Of a DNA stretch of 64,000 nucleotides, positions 1 through 13,066 are shown one piece after another. Source of the DNA: Sipunculus nudus (lineage: Eukaryota; Annelida; Sipuncula; Golfingiida; Sipunculidae); contig CM049316.1 of the NCBI GenBank assembly GCA_026874595.1, positions 38,203,195 through 38,267,194 on the forward strand. The letters are read 5' to 3'. Position numbers and translations under genes: made by a program. The notes beneath the pieces were generated by a model. The model had not been told where the DNA came from. It did not search any database and saw only the letters and a list, made by a program, of their open reading frames with translations. How positions within the stretch are numbered: the stretch's first letter is position 1; every line of letters starts with the position of its first letter.

Positions 1-1438
1 GCCTGTGGAAACTTAAAATTAGGTCTCTGTTACCTATATCCTTCAAGCTATAGGACTCCGAAGTATCCCTCAGAATAATGGACAATTTGATACAAAAGCT
101 GAAGTATCTGAACAACTAATGGGGAGATCACCATGATTCTTTGCATGGATATTGATGTTTGTAAGTGTTTTTATTAGTTTCTGCAGACTGGTGGAGCCAC
201 CTGTATTTTTGTACCCGCCAAAACGAAGTTTTGTGGATACTATGTTTTTGACCGGGTTCCTCCGCCGTTGCCGCGTTCGTTTCCAGAGAGCTCCTCTGGG
301 ACTTGATTTTATCAGCTTTCCAAGCTCATATCTCGGGAACCGTTTGACTGATCAGGAAATAAAATTTATACGAATGTAGCCCTTGGATAGCTCTATAACA
401 TACACAAAAAATGGTGGCGCCACCTGTAACCATGTTTGCACAGTGTCCATCTGTTCATCTGCCTTTGGTTAAAATCACTCATATCTCTGCAGTGAATTGA
501 CTAATTCACCTGAAATTCGGCATGCGTATACATCCTGGATAGCTTTCTTGATTTTATGATAGGTGGCGCCACCTACATTCTCATTCACGCTGATGACATC
601 CAAGCTCATATTTCGGGAACCGTTTGACCGATCGGGCCAAAATTTTGCATGTATATAGATTTAACATAGCTCTTTATCATACACAAAACTGGTGGCACCA
701 CCTGCAACCATTTTTGCACAGCGTCTGTCTGTTTGTCTGCCGTGCAATAAAGTCACTCATATCTCGGCAGTGGTTTGACATATCTGCCTAAAATTTTGCA
801 GGTTTATACATCCTGGATAGCTTTCTTGATTTTATGACAGGTGGCGCCACCTACATTCTAGTTAACGCTGCACACATCCAAGCTAATATCTCATGAACCA
901 TTTGACCGATTGGGCCAAAATTGTGCTTGTGTTTAGATCTCACATAGGTCTTTATCATACACAAAACTGCAACCATTTTTGCACAGCGTCTGTCTGTTTG
1001 TCTGCCGTGGGCTAAAATCACTCATATCCATGTAGTGGTTTTACTTTTCTGCCTAAAATTTTGCATATGTATACAACTTGGACAGCTTTCTGGATTTGTG
1101 GTAGGTTGCACAACCTACATACACATTTAGGCTGCAGACATCCATGCTAATATGCAACATACCTCACTTTGTTTCCCCTTGCCACTCAATCCATGCCTCA
1201 CTTCACTCTGATTTTGGCAGATACACGTAGTCACTTGTCGGCTACCCGTATTCTAGTTTTTAAAGTTTACACATTTTTTCTCTATTTTTCAGATATATAA
1301 ATACAGATTAAATCTTGGCCTGTTGGTTAATCTGTTTGATGCTTCAGTTGAATGGGTATCTACCATTCTGATGATAAAATTTCCTTTTGTGAATCTCTTC
1401 CCAGTCAGCTGAGCGTCATGACCCATGGGTCACTTGTT
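1..1438 (+). mobile_element. 3' part of a Helentron-like tandem-unit element (copy 1)
   Basis: This stretch is nearly collinear with 52087-53587 in the same orientation, so it is the 3' part of the same element; its 5' part lies outside the window. It holds one unit of the ~337-bp repeat type followed by shorter units that carry the palindrome ggtggcgccacc or variants (about 411, 565, 691 and 841). The 3' end has agtcagctgagc (1403-1414), the perfect palindrome tgacccatgggtca (1419-1432) and then cttgtt. No protein-coding capacity is visible. The rolling-circle (Helentron/HINE) assignment is inferred from this end structure and from the complete copy at 50221. Confidence 0.75.
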
Positions 1439-2313
1439 ATCTTTTCACACATGTTATTAAATATGAGATTAATATGGGTTATTTTTGTAAATTTGACATG
1501 GTTTTAATCAGACTCTCTTGATTGTTTGCAAGGAGAATTGCGTATTTTTTTTTGTTTTTGGCAGCAGTTACTCTGATTAAGCTTTTGGACTGGGTTTTTC
1601 TTTGTCACTGTTAATATAAAGGCCTGAATATTTATACTTTGAATCTAACTGGATACAAGCATTAAATCTATTATAAGACATTTACTCTCTGAAGATCGTG
1701 TTTCTTTCCAAAAATAAAGATACTGTTCCATACAATATTGTATACGCATTGCTTTTTCAATATTTTCCCTTCCACAACAGTCGCCACATAGTAATTTTAC
1801 CAAAATCTTGATACAAACAGCTAACAAGTTAATAAATTCATTTTCTCAGCCCTAAAAAACAAGAAAATAGAGTACTTGCATTCCCTTTTAGTGTTGATAT
1901 AACCAAATTATTGGCATTTTTTTCTGGCAGCCATCTATGCGCAATCTTAGATTTTGGCAAGGATATTTTTTTTTCAGCTTGACCCTATATCGTAATTCAT
2001 CATTGAGCTTCAAAGAACAATTTTGCCAACTTTTATGCTTTTTTTTCACGATTCTTCCAAATATGGGAGCTTAACCGCTGTTCTATATGTGGGTGATAGA
2101 ATCATGTTTTATGCATCTTTTAGAGTTTTTGTGTGCCAAATGTAACAGTAAAAAACATAATAGTCTTTCAGTTGTTTGGTCTTAATCTAGAACCGTAATT
2201 GCATAAGAAATGTAATTACAATACGTTTTATATCTGTTTACTGGCCATCCAAGAGGGGGCGCTCAGTGCCAGCGTGTTGTGACATCTTGTCTGTCTTCTG
2301 TTTTTTACGTTAT
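1439..2313. other. Intergenic, no gene seen
   Basis: AT-rich sequence with no coding signal that I recognise. It contains one CTCF-like motif, ccaagagggggcgctc, at 2249-2264. Confidence 0.6.
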
Positions 2314-2634
2314 CTCCTACAAGGAGGTTATGTTTTGTCGGCGTTGGATAGTTTGTCTAACTGCTTGTCTGTCTAGTTATTTGTCTGATCGTCTGTCTGT
2401 TTGTTTGTAAGCAACATTACTTAAAATGTGATTTACGGATTTTATGAAAGTTTTAGGATAGCTGGGCAATGATACGAGGAACAATTGATAAAATAATTGG
2501 GGTAATGTGGAAAATCATCTGTATCTAGGGATTTCATAAAGGAAAATGCTACATTTCTGACAATGACATGTGAGGGTATTAAGCTGCCTTGACGGAAGTC
2601 TGCCCTCTCTGAGTGCTTTTCTAGTTTATGTTTG
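2314..2634 (+). mobile_element. Short non-autonomous repeat ending CTAGTT (family with 20336-20616)
   Basis: It starts with an inverted motif around caaggagg, has a GTCT/GTTT-rich head (about 2340-2405), and shares with 20336-20616 a body that includes ttttaggatagct, aaaggaaaatgctacattt and ctctctgagtgc. It ends cttttctagtt. The start pairs loosely with the ccttg motif near the 3' end, as a sub-terminal inverted repeat would. Helentron/HINE class is an inference; that the two copies belong together is seen directly. Confidence 0.65.
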
Positions 2635-5582
2635 TGTTAATCACAGAAAATATATATATACATGAAGCCTGAAAGTGAAATGCTAGCACTGCATCACTCA
2701 TTTCATGAGACAGAGCTTCATGACTTTGTTGATCGATCCTTTGCTGTTATATGTCTGTTGTACTCCAGTCACCTGACCTAGTACCGTAAGCATTGTAAAC
2801 AGTGAACAAATAAAACCGGTAAGATTAGACAGAAACCTTATCAAGGAAAGACCAGCATATTATGAAAAAAATATAGGTCATTACGTTAGAAAGGAGGCAC
2901 AACCAAATATGATATCTGTGTTGTTATATGCTCGACAAGAACATCCAGTGTATTAAGTCGCCAATAGGTGTCAGCAGCTGAGCAAAAAGGGTTTGTTATC
3001 AAGTTTATAATGACATATTAATTTTTCCTATTTGTTATATTTAAAAAAAAAATCCGCACATTCCTCATATAAAGACCAAGATTCTTGTCATTCCTGTTTG
3101 TGTTCCTGGTCTCTAGTCTTCCGCTCTATCTATTGTTTTCCAGGAAATGCAAACCTCCCAAACCAAAAGCATGTTTGACCTGACATTTGACGCAGTCAGC
3201 GCCTCACTTTGGTGATAAGTAAATGTAAACAACATGTGACTCTCGATCCCTTGGGACCGATGTCTTGTTTCAGCATGCAATAATGGTTAATCCCCGAATT
3301 CTTGCAGATAATCCTTTTGCATTATATTAAAAAAAACACAACAAATGTCTCTGCACTATCATCGTGCATTTATGTATGCAACAATTCTGGCAGCAACTGT
3401 ATCACGTTAACTATTAATGGTACCACGTGCACAAATTTTTGTTTATATTTACAATACCGTGTCACGGATATTACACCGGAAATAGGTCCGCAGGTTTATC
3501 AATACCAAACATGTTTCGCGGACAAATGCCGTTTGTTTGTTATATTTGGAATGGATGTTGTCGAAGCATCCTTAACATCCATTTGTCTCAATTACTGTAA
3601 TTATCGATTGCGGTTGATATAGCTTGCGTTTGACTGGAAATAGCGTTGTGCGCACCTTGACTAGCAAGAGGTCTATCCCCTTCATAGACCAGATCTCGCG
3701 TATGGAGAATGAGAAAATGTAATCATGTGTATCTCGATTTCAGGTTGTTATGCAGTTCTCGTCGACGCAACCAAGTGGCACCACAAGCTGAAACAATTGT
3801 TAGGAAAATCATTCCGATCTCTGGCTCTCTCATTAGGTGTTCTAAAACAACGAGACCTTTACCTTAAAATAGGTCATTATTTTTAGGCTCATCGCTCAAC
3901 AACAGTCCCTTTACTTTCCAATTTTATTTCACGCGAGATGCAACCAGTGACCCCGGTCCTGCCCTTTACCCAGACCCTGTCAATGAGTCCACACGTTTCC
4001 CCGAGCGGTGTAACCTTCAGACTTCATATCGGATGGTTTACCAAAATCAAGCAACATTCCGATGGAACCGGGTGCGGTGCAGTCAGTAACATGGTTCTAT
4101 CCCTCAAATCATATGCTAGTATGCTTATCAAATAACAGTCGTGTCAGTGTTACATTCTGGTCGTACATGCACGTGGTGCATGGTACTTCACGTAGTTAAA
4201 GATTTCAAGGTTAATTTTTTTGTGGTATGACAAGTTTCACGCAAGGCGAAATTAAGAAACTGACCTTGACGTTGAATACAGATAATTTACTTAAAATCTT
4301 CTCATCTTTAAACACTCTTTAAACGTACCCGTTTGTCAAGTGTGTCATTCAAACACTTAAGGCTTAATTAGAGACCCACTCCAATGAAACAACAAGAAGC
4401 ATATTTTTAATGTTGCTGGTTAGTGGAATGAGTTAACGGAGCGGAGCTCTGGAATTATAACAAAAAAATTCAACCAACTTCTGAGAGTAATGAATGCATA
4501 TGAGAGATCACGCAGAGCACGGTGCCGCACAGATAATGAGCATTACGTTCTTTACTACTATTTGCAGATGTTCTTTTGATTATAGTAAACGATCTTGCTT
4601 TACCATACCTACTCGAAGATATGAGAGCATGGTATATAGAAAATACGACCATCCAGAACTTTAGGAGCAAAGTTGGTTGGATCATCAGGCACTGCGCCTA
4701 TCACTTTTGACCTCTCCTCCCCTCTTAAATAAAGAAAATGAATGTTCAGTAGCAATTTACCTATTCTGATCTCTTTCCGCTCTGATATTTCTTACACAAT
4801 AACATTTCAGTAATTTCATTTTAAGATGTACTTTCAGCTGTTTGACAAAACTGCCCCGTTTGTATCATGCTGTTATAATATTATAGAAAGTTTATTTAAA
4901 AAAGTAAACACAAATAATCCTCTCGCACGATTTAAAAAAAAGTGCCTGAGACCCCGACCTGTTTTTGATATAAAAATAATGATACCTTTATTCTCGTTTA
5001 TTACACTTTGCAACCAACAGGGAATGGAGAAAACCTTTTAAAAGATAGGGGAATTGATGGCAGGGGCGTCAGCTAGTTCAGTGGGTCGGGGTTTATATCC
5101 CCCCTAATCACCCCCTGATATTCAAAGAATAATATTTATACAGGTATATTGGAAATGAAATATATTGAATGTGAAATATGAATATTATATATTACTAGAT
5201 AATGGAAGAGGAAGTGTATAATTCCGCGTAGTGTGCCCCCAGACCCGTAAGGTAGCGAACTCCCCAGACCTGAAAGGTAAGACGTCTGGAGCTCGATACG
5301 GAACCTTTTATTCATGTCTCTGTGGTAAGGGACCACAGAAATACCGAGGTCAAGGTCAGCTATGGGGAGGTTGAAAGCGGTGTGATGAGGTGCGAAAGAC
5401 TTGTGATGTGATGCTCCATGAGATTCAATTTGTACGCAAGTGGAAGGGCCAAATTGGTGTGCATTCTGTAAGTTAGGGCATCTGACTAACGCTGAAAGCA
5501 AAACTGGCCCACTGTCATGGCCTGTTTCTGTGGGTTTTCTGGGACAAACAAACAAACGAACAGGAAAATTTAAGCAGTAAAT

Positions 5583-5648
<66 letters not shown>

Positions 5649-6385
5649 ACATATGTATATATAAACTGACGCCGCTGATTGATGGTTCTCTCATAACCAA
5701 GACTCATAGAGAAGGGGCTTGGGTGATATTTTGATTCTTCAATCTGCACATCTGTGGTGATTCTTTTTTTGAGCTAGTTAGATATTTCAGTCATCATGAT
5801 CATCACGACCAAGTTCAATACGATTATCGACGGGTCTTGTTTAGAAGAGTTTAGAAGAATTATTAGATGTATTAGAATCTTATAACAGAGACAAGGTTTC
5901 ATATCATCCTTAATATGTCAGGCATGGGTATTTCTGTTTACAGCATGGAAGTCTCAGATTTTACAAAGCAAGTTTAATACAACCTTGAAATTATCTCCAT
6001 TAGGGTTTCTTTTTCGACTCGTTACTTCGAATTTAGAAAATCTATCTCATTTAAGTTTTTATTTTAAAAAAAAATGGAGAACCGTTGCAGCGGGGTTATT
6101 TAAATCGATTCTATACACTCTGTAATTAAAATATTAATATTTTTACATTTATCGATTACCTAAGCGCATTAAAACGATCGATTAACCATATCCTCAACAG
6201 CAAGTCCTTGATGATAATCGCGCCCTCGATCATAAACGACATTATATCTGCTGACGGAAAACACAGAATCAAGAGTTATTTAGACCAGTTGCATTCACTC
6301 AAAAATAAAAGGAAAAGTATAACAGCCATTTATGTGAATTTGTTGTCAAATGAAACGTTTCTTCTGAAGAAACTGCACATTCTGT

Positions 6386-6435
<50 letters not shown>

Positions 6436-7060
6436 TTCTTGGTGGTCTGTTATTTGAGCTCTTGTGTGTATTGAAATTGCTGTGAAAAAACTCTTAATTA
6501 TCCATGTAGCTTGTTTTTTTAAGTATGTTCCTTTATTTTCAGGATGTCACGATTTTCTGTTGAAGTGATGATGTGGATAGTGGGTACCATCGTAAAGTAT
6601 CAATATCACGAAAAAGAAGGCAAATATATCCATTTCCTCTATTTAAGCTGCATCTATTAATTATATTAAGATAAATTACTACATTTTTACGGCATTTCAA
6701 AGTATGCTCACCGTTAGTATATATAATAACATCTCTACGGTACCAAAGATAGACTGGCACTAGTCTTCCAAAGCGACGTGATTCACGTCAGAAATCAGTC
6801 ATGTGTGTGAAATAAGGAAAAATCATTTGCGTATAACAGGAGAGTCACGATGCGACGTCACGGCCAGGCTCGACCTAAGCATGTCATGTTAACTAGTGTT
6901 TTATAGGTCTATCTAAGCATGTCGTTCACGCCTCACGGACTGTCAAAATAAGACCTGTCCAACTTAATAATATCCTTTATTCTCTGAACAGTTTGCGCAG
7001 GGACTACGATCGCACCGTTCGCCGCTCCTTTCACGTATACGGTGTAACATCGTCCGACCG
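2635..7060. other. Intergenic upstream region with (TA)n microsatellites
   Basis: No convincing gene. (TA)n tracts lie at about 5585-5632 (running into (GT)n to 5648) and 6388-6430. The ORFs here have no recognisable domain. About 280 bp before the start codon is somewhat less AT-rich and could hold the promoter and 5'UTR. Confidence 0.5.
6780..7060 (+). promoter_or_regulatory. Putative promoter / 5'UTR of the MAM-TSP1-CUB gene
   Basis: Sequence directly upstream of the first ATG. It has a direct repeat taagcatgtc (about 6877 and 6913) and a possible splice acceptor (ctctgaacag, ending near 6990) that would allow an upstream non-coding exon. I see no clear TATA box, so the transcription start cannot be placed from sequence alone. 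Confidence 0.25.
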
Positions 7061-7239
7061 ATGAAAAGTCAAAACATGGATCATTTTCGACGGATTTTAG
7101 TTTTGCTATTCATTTCTTACACACTGTTAATCCTAAGCAAGGCCGATCCAGGGACAACCACGGAAGTCCATACGGAAGTTACCACAACCGCTAGACCGGA
7201 CGAGGAAACAGACGTGTCGTCTGCTGATAATATTTCCAG
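7061..7239 (+). CDS. Exon 1: signal peptide and Thr-rich N-terminus
   Basis: It encodes residues 1-59 plus two bases of codon 60; donor CAG|GTATTT. A hydrophobic core ([19 protein letters not shown]) is followed by a plausible cleavage after A28, then an acidic, Thr-rich stretch. The first ATG (7061) has a poor context (C at -3). The second, M6 at 7076 (aaaacatgg), has A at -3 and G at +4 and may be the real start, giving 1408 residues. Confidence 0.8.
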
Positions 7240-10200
7240 GTATTTAATCATATGCTTTTTTAATGAGTTACAATTCCGGAATGAAAATGTAATAAGATAC
7301 ACTTTTAGGGGCATTCATCTAGTATAAAAAATATTGTGAGAATCATTTTTACGGAATGATAATCTGAAATAATTAAAGCCATACAATGGAACTGTTAAAA
7401 GAAATAAAAATGAAGTAAATTTGAGTCCCTTTGGGTAAAATATGTTTTAATGCTGTATGGATATGTATACCTTCATAGACCGATACGTTCTTCGGATGAC
7501 CTTTTTCATTCTTAAATAAGGTTTTGTTTCTCATAAATCAATACGGGGAGGCGAATATTTACCTTTTTATTATACATTTCCGAACAAAATTCATATGTTC
7601 AAGGGACAACACAGAAATATTTTGCTGAAAATAGTAAAACATCATAACAAAACGAAAATATTCGAAATTTTCTTGAAAGAAATGTGTGAACGGTTGGGGA
7701 TAAAAATCGATGAATTTCTATTAAATATCAAAATAAAAAAAAATATGCCGGGGGTCAAAATTGACGAGCGCGGTCCCCGAGAAATCAACCTTTCTTCGTG
7801 TTTGCCTTTCTCCTGAAAGTGATACATTTATGAGAGAATGAGGACAAGAATTGGGGGTGCTGGGGTTTCGTGAGTAACGGGATTGTGAGTCTTGGTTTTA
7901 CACATGTCATTTGTTCATTTTAATGTGAATATATAACGTACCTGGGTCTGAAACCAGGAAGATGTTGTCTGTCTATAAATAGATACAGACTGAAACCTTA
8001 CTGCCAACTGTTCCATGCATTCAAGTTTTATATTTTTAGTCCAGGGTTGGTAGATATCAATGGTTCAAGCTAACTTTATATGACTCGTCTGCCAACTATA
8101 TTTTATGAAATTATTTACTGTCAGAGGACACGTTTCCTATTGATTGAAATGAGCCAGAACTCGTAAATTATTGACAACAGAAACCTTTGTCAGTTGTCCC
8201 GAAATGAATTCGGTGGAACAGGGACGCACTCAGCTCTCGAAAATGTGAAAGTTTCAAAGTAAACCGTTAGTATATACAAATCTTGAATCATATTGACCGA
8301 CGGTATGACGGTATGTCCGCTATCACTCAAATATCCAGGGCCTGTCCCCCTAGTCCTTCCCTAGAAGATTGATAAGTTTATAAATGAAGGACACACGCTA
8401 TTTTATATAAACTTATTAATATAAACTTTTATATATATAAACTTATATATATATATATATAAATATATATATATTTAAATTTATCACTGGCCGGTGGTCA
8501 CTGCAGTCATGGAGTCGGTGTTATCTGTGTTATTTATATATCAGTCACCCTGGTATGTTCGTTGTAAGTCTAACTCTTAGAGTGTTGTTAGGCTTCGCTC
8601 CTTGCTCTAATAAAAATGTCAAGTGTAAAAATGTTATTTCGTACGGAATCTTTACTTTTACATATGTATACAAATGAGTGTCACGCTGCACTGTATATAT
8701 AAGCTTGATGTGTTCTTTCACACGTTATAGATGGCGTGAACGTAATTAATGAAACCAGTCGTGTGTAAACTTCTTCTAACTATAGCAGTTAAGTTTAGTG
8801 CATACGGTCACGCTTGTTAATCACCATAAAAAATGTCCTGCTCGCGCATCCCGGGTAAACGCCCGACACAAACGACATTGCACGTAGGCCTCAGGCATTA
8901 CAGCTGAAGACGCGTGCATTAAATAATTTTACTCACGGCAAGGAGGTCATGTTTTATCCGTGTTTACTGCTTGCCGGAATCAAAGATTTCGGCAAGTATA
9001 TTGTTCAGTTGTGTATGTCTGTTTGTTTGTTGCTTGCCGTAATCTGGGATTTCGGCAAGTATGTTGGTAAGTTCCGTATGTCTGTCTGTTAGTTTGTCTT
9101 TGTCAAGACTCTACAGGCCATGATTTGGAATAATTGCTTTGAAATTTATACAGTTAGTATATAATTGACCAGAATAGAATTGTTTTGGGTCATAATCAAT
9201 CAAAGGTCAAAATAAGGGTCATGGACTCCCCTATAATGGATTTTTCTTCATTCCTTTTTCAAGAATGGTTGTAGCTACATAAGCTTTAGCTCATTTTATT
9301 CTTCATCGAATGCGCTTTCTTCTTGAGGCAAAACCGTGTCATTCCGTGGTTACCATGGTGACACATTTTTTGTGAATATCTTGAAATTTCAAATTTAAAA
9401 AAATCATTTTTGTAACTTCGTCATTTTTTAGGTTAGCGAGGTCTTGCATTTTTCAATATGTTTAATTTAAATAGTATTGCTCGTTAGGCTTCAAGTTCCG
9501 AAAATAGCCACCAGGGGGCGCTGTACGACTTGCGAAATTTACTTTATAATGGCCTGGAGGCCAAAATTTTGAGTAAATCACTTTGAAACTCATACAACAT
9601 TTGTTAAATAGAAATATCTCGAAAACCAAATATTCATTTTCCAATATAGCCACCAGAGGGCGCTGCCGCAAAAACAGGCCAAATGATGATTTTTGTCTAA
9701 TTGCTTCGAAACTTTAACAGATGTCAACATTTTTATTATAGAATCTGAAACTTTGGGGTCCAGACTATCCTACCGGGGCGGGGTTTTGCGGATCTCGTCT
9801 TAAATTTGTGTCTGGGGCACGTCAAATAGCACGAAAGTGCACGAAAATTTCATTAGGCTTGTATATGCGTCTAAATCTAACCGCGTAGAATTCGCGGAGA
9901 ATTCATGGAGAATTTCCGGAGAGTTTTATATGCAATAATACTTTTAATTACACGTTAAAATCACTTACAATCTGCAACTCTATTACTCGTAACACATTTA
10001 TATATTGTTAAATGACCGAAAATATAATCTATTAATAATTAAGCATTTAAGCGCAAACAATGTGGGACCGCCACAGAGTGAATGCGTTACGCACTAAAAC
10101 CAGTCTGAATCATTGACTGCCGATCTTACTTAAAACGAAAATGCAAAACACTACATAATGTTTCAACAGTGTGTTGTGCAAACCGTAACAAAACTATGCA

Positions 10201-13007
10201 GGTATATCAAATTTACAGGGTCTTAAGGAAATATATTATAATAAAAAAATTGTTCATTTGCTTTCATTTAATGATAAATAAAAAGAAAAAAATAGTACCA
10301 TCTGCTAACCCGCACCCTCATTCAATCACAATGGTTACAGTTGCTTGATATTTAAACTCTCCGCAAATTGTCCATTAATATCCGCGAATTCTCTAGCTCT
10401 GCCCCTTATATGTATTAAATAATGACATAAAAATTGGCATACCGTTTTATGGATACCCGTATAATTGCGGGTTTCTGGACCGTTCCGGCACACAGGTAGG
10501 ATAATATGGATTCCCGTTAATATTAAATGAACGTTGTCTAAGTTGGAACTGGTTAATAAGGTCCCTGTAATTTTTGTAAATTACAATTTCCCAGGTCTGT
10601 CGGAGTAAAAATGGCCCTATCCTTCATTCATTCTCCAGCCTCTTCGAGCGATCCGGGTATAAAAAAGAGCCCGTCCCATGTCATTAACCCTTCTGGATAG
10701 GACCCTCCCTTTCCTTAATAGAGAGTCACATGTTTTTCACATTCAAGTGGGACAGTGTCAGGCCAAACATATTTATATCCGTCAGCCGGGGTTATTCATA
10801 ACTAGGAGTAGAATGACCGAAAATAAGCTTTATATGGTGCACATAACACACACAAAAGGTCAAATATGGCTTTAAATATATCATAAAACACACTACTCGA
10901 GTGTGTACCTCGAAACTTCCTTGAAACTTCCTTACATGAAGTACACATGGTCATTAGTACTTTTAGTAACAAGATAATACGCTAGACATGTCTGATATTC
11001 TAGGTTATGATTGGTACCTATGACGGCTCCAGACCTTTTGAATTACAGATTTTTCGGAATTCCAATATGGCCACCACAGCCTAATCGCTGATGTTCTTTC
11101 GCGCGCGATAACTCAACAGCAACATACTGCAGCTTTCCCAAATTCACAGGGATGATTGGTACCTATGACGGCTCCAGACCTTTTGAATTACAGATCTGTC
11201 GAAATTCCAATATGGCCGCCTCATCCCAATCGCTGATTTTCTTTCGCAGGCAATAATAATTAAAAAAAGCTTCCTGCAGCTTTCCCAAATTCACAGGGAG
11301 CAAAATTGGGGATTTTCTTTTGAGTGCGATATCTCTACAAGAACATGCTTGATATTTCTCATTTACAGAGATGTGGCTGGTACCTGTAAGAGCTCCATCT
11401 CTTTCGAACGGCAGACCTGTCGGAATTCCAATATGGCCAACAGAGCACAATCGTTGATTTTCTTTCATAACCAATACATCTCAACAAGAACATGCTTGGT
11501 CTTTCTTAAAATTCACAGTGATCATTGGTGCCTATGAGGGTTTCTGACCTATTTCAATACAGACTTGCTCAAAATCAAATAAGGCCAACAGAGTACAATC
11601 GGTGATTTTCTATTTCACAAATTATTTCAGACATATCTTTAATATTATTTGAACCCGTAGGATATTTACCCTCATGCATATGGATAAAAACCCTTTTTCG
11701 TATGCAATATTTTTCAACTTTAACCTAAACTTTTCACCCATATGCAAACTAGTCGACCGCTAACAGAATTGCGGGGCCCTCTGAGGACCATTGTCCGGCC
11801 ACATCTAGTTAGTATTCTGTCTATGTTTACGTGTAATTGGACATAATTTATAGTGGCATATATTATTATTTATATTTCGGATTATCTAGGACTTTTAAAA
11901 ATGATGTTCAGACCCGACACGCCATTTGCATACTGTCAAGCTTATGTCTGCAACGCTTCCTAAGACCTTGATCCTGGGAGCTACTTTGGTGTCTATTTCG
12001 CGAATGATGAACAAGCCTGCAAGTGTTCCGGCGGAAATTACAACTGCAGATCCAATCCAACGAACAAAATATAAAAATAAATACACTTTTCGCGCACCGT
12101 CTGAACATATGAACCAGAAACGGAAGAGGTTTAAATGATTTTCTTTGATAGTACGATTCCCGATGCCCTTAAAACAATGCTAAATATAGCCGCGTAGAAC
12201 CCGTGTACCTGAATCATGTGAATGGTTGAATTACAATTTATCTATATTCATGAAATAGTTATCACTGAGGTTGATTGAAACAACGTGTCTGGAGCGTTGC
12301 TGACAGAGGTTTGATAGTATGAAGATACGACACGCTATCATGTAACAAATATTCAAGCTGTTGATCTACAGAAACTAGCTGTTTCACGTTAACTTTGTTT
12401 GGTTTCTTTATCATCGCTTCATGAGAGTAAATGTGATATAGCGACTCTTTCAGAAAAAAAGTTATTTGTTTGCAGAACAGCTGAAATTTTCAGCACCTAC
12501 CGTTATTTTGTTCGTAAAGATATGGAATTTTTTGTCCAAAAATGTTTGAATTTACTGAATTAGGTTGATAGAGATAAGGTTTCGCATATATATAGTAAAT
12601 AAATATGGGGCATTCGTAGCATACAAATATCACATTCTTTTTAATTCATCATTATGCGGTAGGTATTTTTCTAATGAATATACCATCGGAGAACGTTTCC
12701 GCTTCGGATGTATATCTTAATAGAAGGAAATAAATGGTAAAGCAAAATATATAATGCGAAAGAAGTTTTCTTAAGCTTTGACTTTTCTTAAATTCACAGG
12801 TAACCGTAACGTAAGGCTCAAATAAAAAAGGTTACCTTTTCTCAAAAAAATTTTGTTATCTAGATGGCATTTTCATAACTTTTAAAGAATGGGGAGGAAG
12901 CAAAAAGTCAAAAGATATGTTTTTTGCTCTCTTGCAAAACAACCGAAATTAGGGAAAACAAACCCATTTTCAACAGGTTTTAAAAGTCCTGTGAGTTGTA
13001 TTCATGG

Positions 13008-13066
<59 letters not shown>

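Larger units (their letters stand above)
8936..9680 (+). repeat. GTCT-headed repeat with paired hairpins and two CTCF-like motifs
   Basis: It starts near ggcaaggaggtcatgtttt. Two copies of a hairpin with arms cttgccg and cggcaag lie at 8970-8996 and 9033-9059, each followed by a tgtctgtttgt-type run. Further on, ccaccagggggcgctg (9508-9523) and ccaccagagggcgctg (9650-9665) recur 142 bp apart. The outer limits are not certain. Confidence 0.5.

Noticed and set aside
3302-3622. 106-codon ORF with several cysteines on the + strand
   Set aside because: No recognisable domain, signal or splice context; the length is not beyond chance in this amount of sequence. Left unannotated.
5136-5555. 139-codon ORF on the minus strand, the longest in the 5' region apart from 3'-flanking chance ORFs
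   Set aside because: Composition and content fit no family I know, and its neighbour overlaps a (TA)n tract. Likely chance.
11895-12086. 63-codon minus ORF with a hydrophobic segment ([16 protein letters not shown])
   Set aside because: Reads like a small membrane protein, but there is no supporting context and open frames overlap on both strands. Not supported well enough.
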